From assembly GCA_002345925.1 (NCBI GenBank), contig DDWM01000002.1:20768-25985 (forward strand): 5,218 nt of DNA. The letters run 5' to 3'. This DNA is from Actinobacteria bacterium UBA2286 (lineage in GTDB: Bacteria; Actinomycetota; Coriobacteriia; Anaerosomatales; Anaerosomataceae). This document shows, in pieces, positions 4,953 to 5,218 of the stretch (position 1 is the first letter of the stretch; each line of letters begins with the position of its first letter). Under the pieces are notes generated by a model. The model saw only the letters and a list, made by a program, of their open reading frames with translations, was not told the DNA's origin and did not search any database. The position numbers and the translations under genes are program-made.

Positions 4953-5218
4953 GTGGCAGATACCGGGATTCTCATCGTGCACGATGACGCCGCGTTCTTT
5001 GAGCGGATCAGCACTGCTTGCCGCGCCGCAATTGAAGGTGCCGACGTGTACAACGCGATATCGGGGCCGCGCGCTCTCGGTATCGCGAAACAACGTCAAC
5101 CTGCCGTGATCGTCGCCGACGGTGATCTTGTCGGCATGGATGGATTTGCGTTCACCTCTGAGCTGAAGTCGGATCCGGACATCGCCAGCATCCCGGTGGT
5201 CATCGTGTCATCGTCGCC
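4953..5218 (+). CDS. Two-component receiver-domain protein, 3' partial
   Basis: The first 88 codons of a response-regulator receiver domain are visible; the gene runs off the window. It begins with beta strand GILIVHDD (5-12). D56 lies in VIVADGD, followed by GMDGF (61-65), the spacing of phospho-acceptor Asp to M-D-G in CheY-like domains. IPVVIVS (80-86) gives S86 at the conserved Thr/Ser position. The conserved lysine and any output domain are beyond the edge, so the role (DNA binding, cyclic-di-GMP, signalling adaptor) is unknown. H10 replaces the first acidic residue of the usual D-D pair, and the proline normally four residues after the phospho-Asp is V60, so the domain is somewhat divergent. 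The start GTG 4953 is chosen because it sits four residues before the first strand; GGAGGT (4936-4941) is 11 bases upstream, longer than ideal. No sensor kinase is in view. Confidence 0.8.
   Translation, partial: MADTGILIVHDDAAFFERISTACRAAIEGADVYNAISGPRALGIAKQRQPAVIVADGDLVGMDGFAFTSELKSDPDIASIPVVIVSSS

Noticed and set aside
4640..4987. Plus-strand open frame running from inside the methyltransferase gene into the intergenic region
   Set aside because: It is antisense to a well-supported gene for its first half, has no ribosome binding site at its start or at the internal ATG 4883, and the product is low-complexity Ser/Arg-rich.
1..5218. Defence system, CRISPR array, mobile element or toxin-antitoxin pair
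   Set aside because: No spaced repeats, transposase or integrase motifs, terminal inverted repeats or small paired genes are seen. Gene content and base composition are uniform.

Overview
The window is high-GC DNA with five closely packed protein genes and a sixth cut by the right edge. Three visible traits suggest an anaerobic or microaerophilic bacterium, possibly a deep-branching actinomycete such as a Coriobacteriia relative: the heterodisulfide-reductase-like iron-sulfur flavoprotein, the very small cytochrome b5-type protein, and the base composition. This lineage call is inference only; no marker gene in the window settles it. I see no tRNA, rRNA, CRISPR array, insertion sequence or defence system.

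Layout. From base 1 to 1884 runs the 3' part of a large redox gene: the end of an FAD-linked oxidase domain, two 4Fe-4S motifs, two CCG (HdrB/HdrD-like) domains and an unusual methionine-rich tail. A strong GC hairpin (1915-1941) closes it. A CRP-family regulator follows (1990-2682). A 161-base intergenic stretch then holds a well-formed CRP-type operator (2755-2770) whose centre lies exactly 41.5 bases upstream of the start predicted from a GATACT -10 element. This is the classical class II activation geometry. It precedes a gene for a small secreted glycine-rich protein of unknown function (2844-3200). A separate promoter (TTGGGA-N17-GATAAT) and strong ribosome binding site precede a 75-residue cytochrome b5-like protein (3266-3493).

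That gene converges on a minus-strand rRNA/tRNA uracil-5-methyltransferase of the RlmD/TrmA family (3490-4788); the two stop codons share the palindrome CTAG. A divergent intergenic region (4789-4952) leads into the N-terminus of a two-component receiver-domain protein (4953 to the window end).

How the parts relate. The oxidoreductase and the b5-like protein are both redox proteins. The CRP homologue has the DNA-reading residues expected for GTGA half-sites, and a matching site lies directly downstream of its own gene, so a local regulator-target pair (CRP to the secreted small protein) is the most testable hypothesis here. The methyltransferase and the receiver protein look functionally unrelated. 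The most interesting items are the CRP site and its target, and the Met/Pro-rich tail of the redox enzyme.
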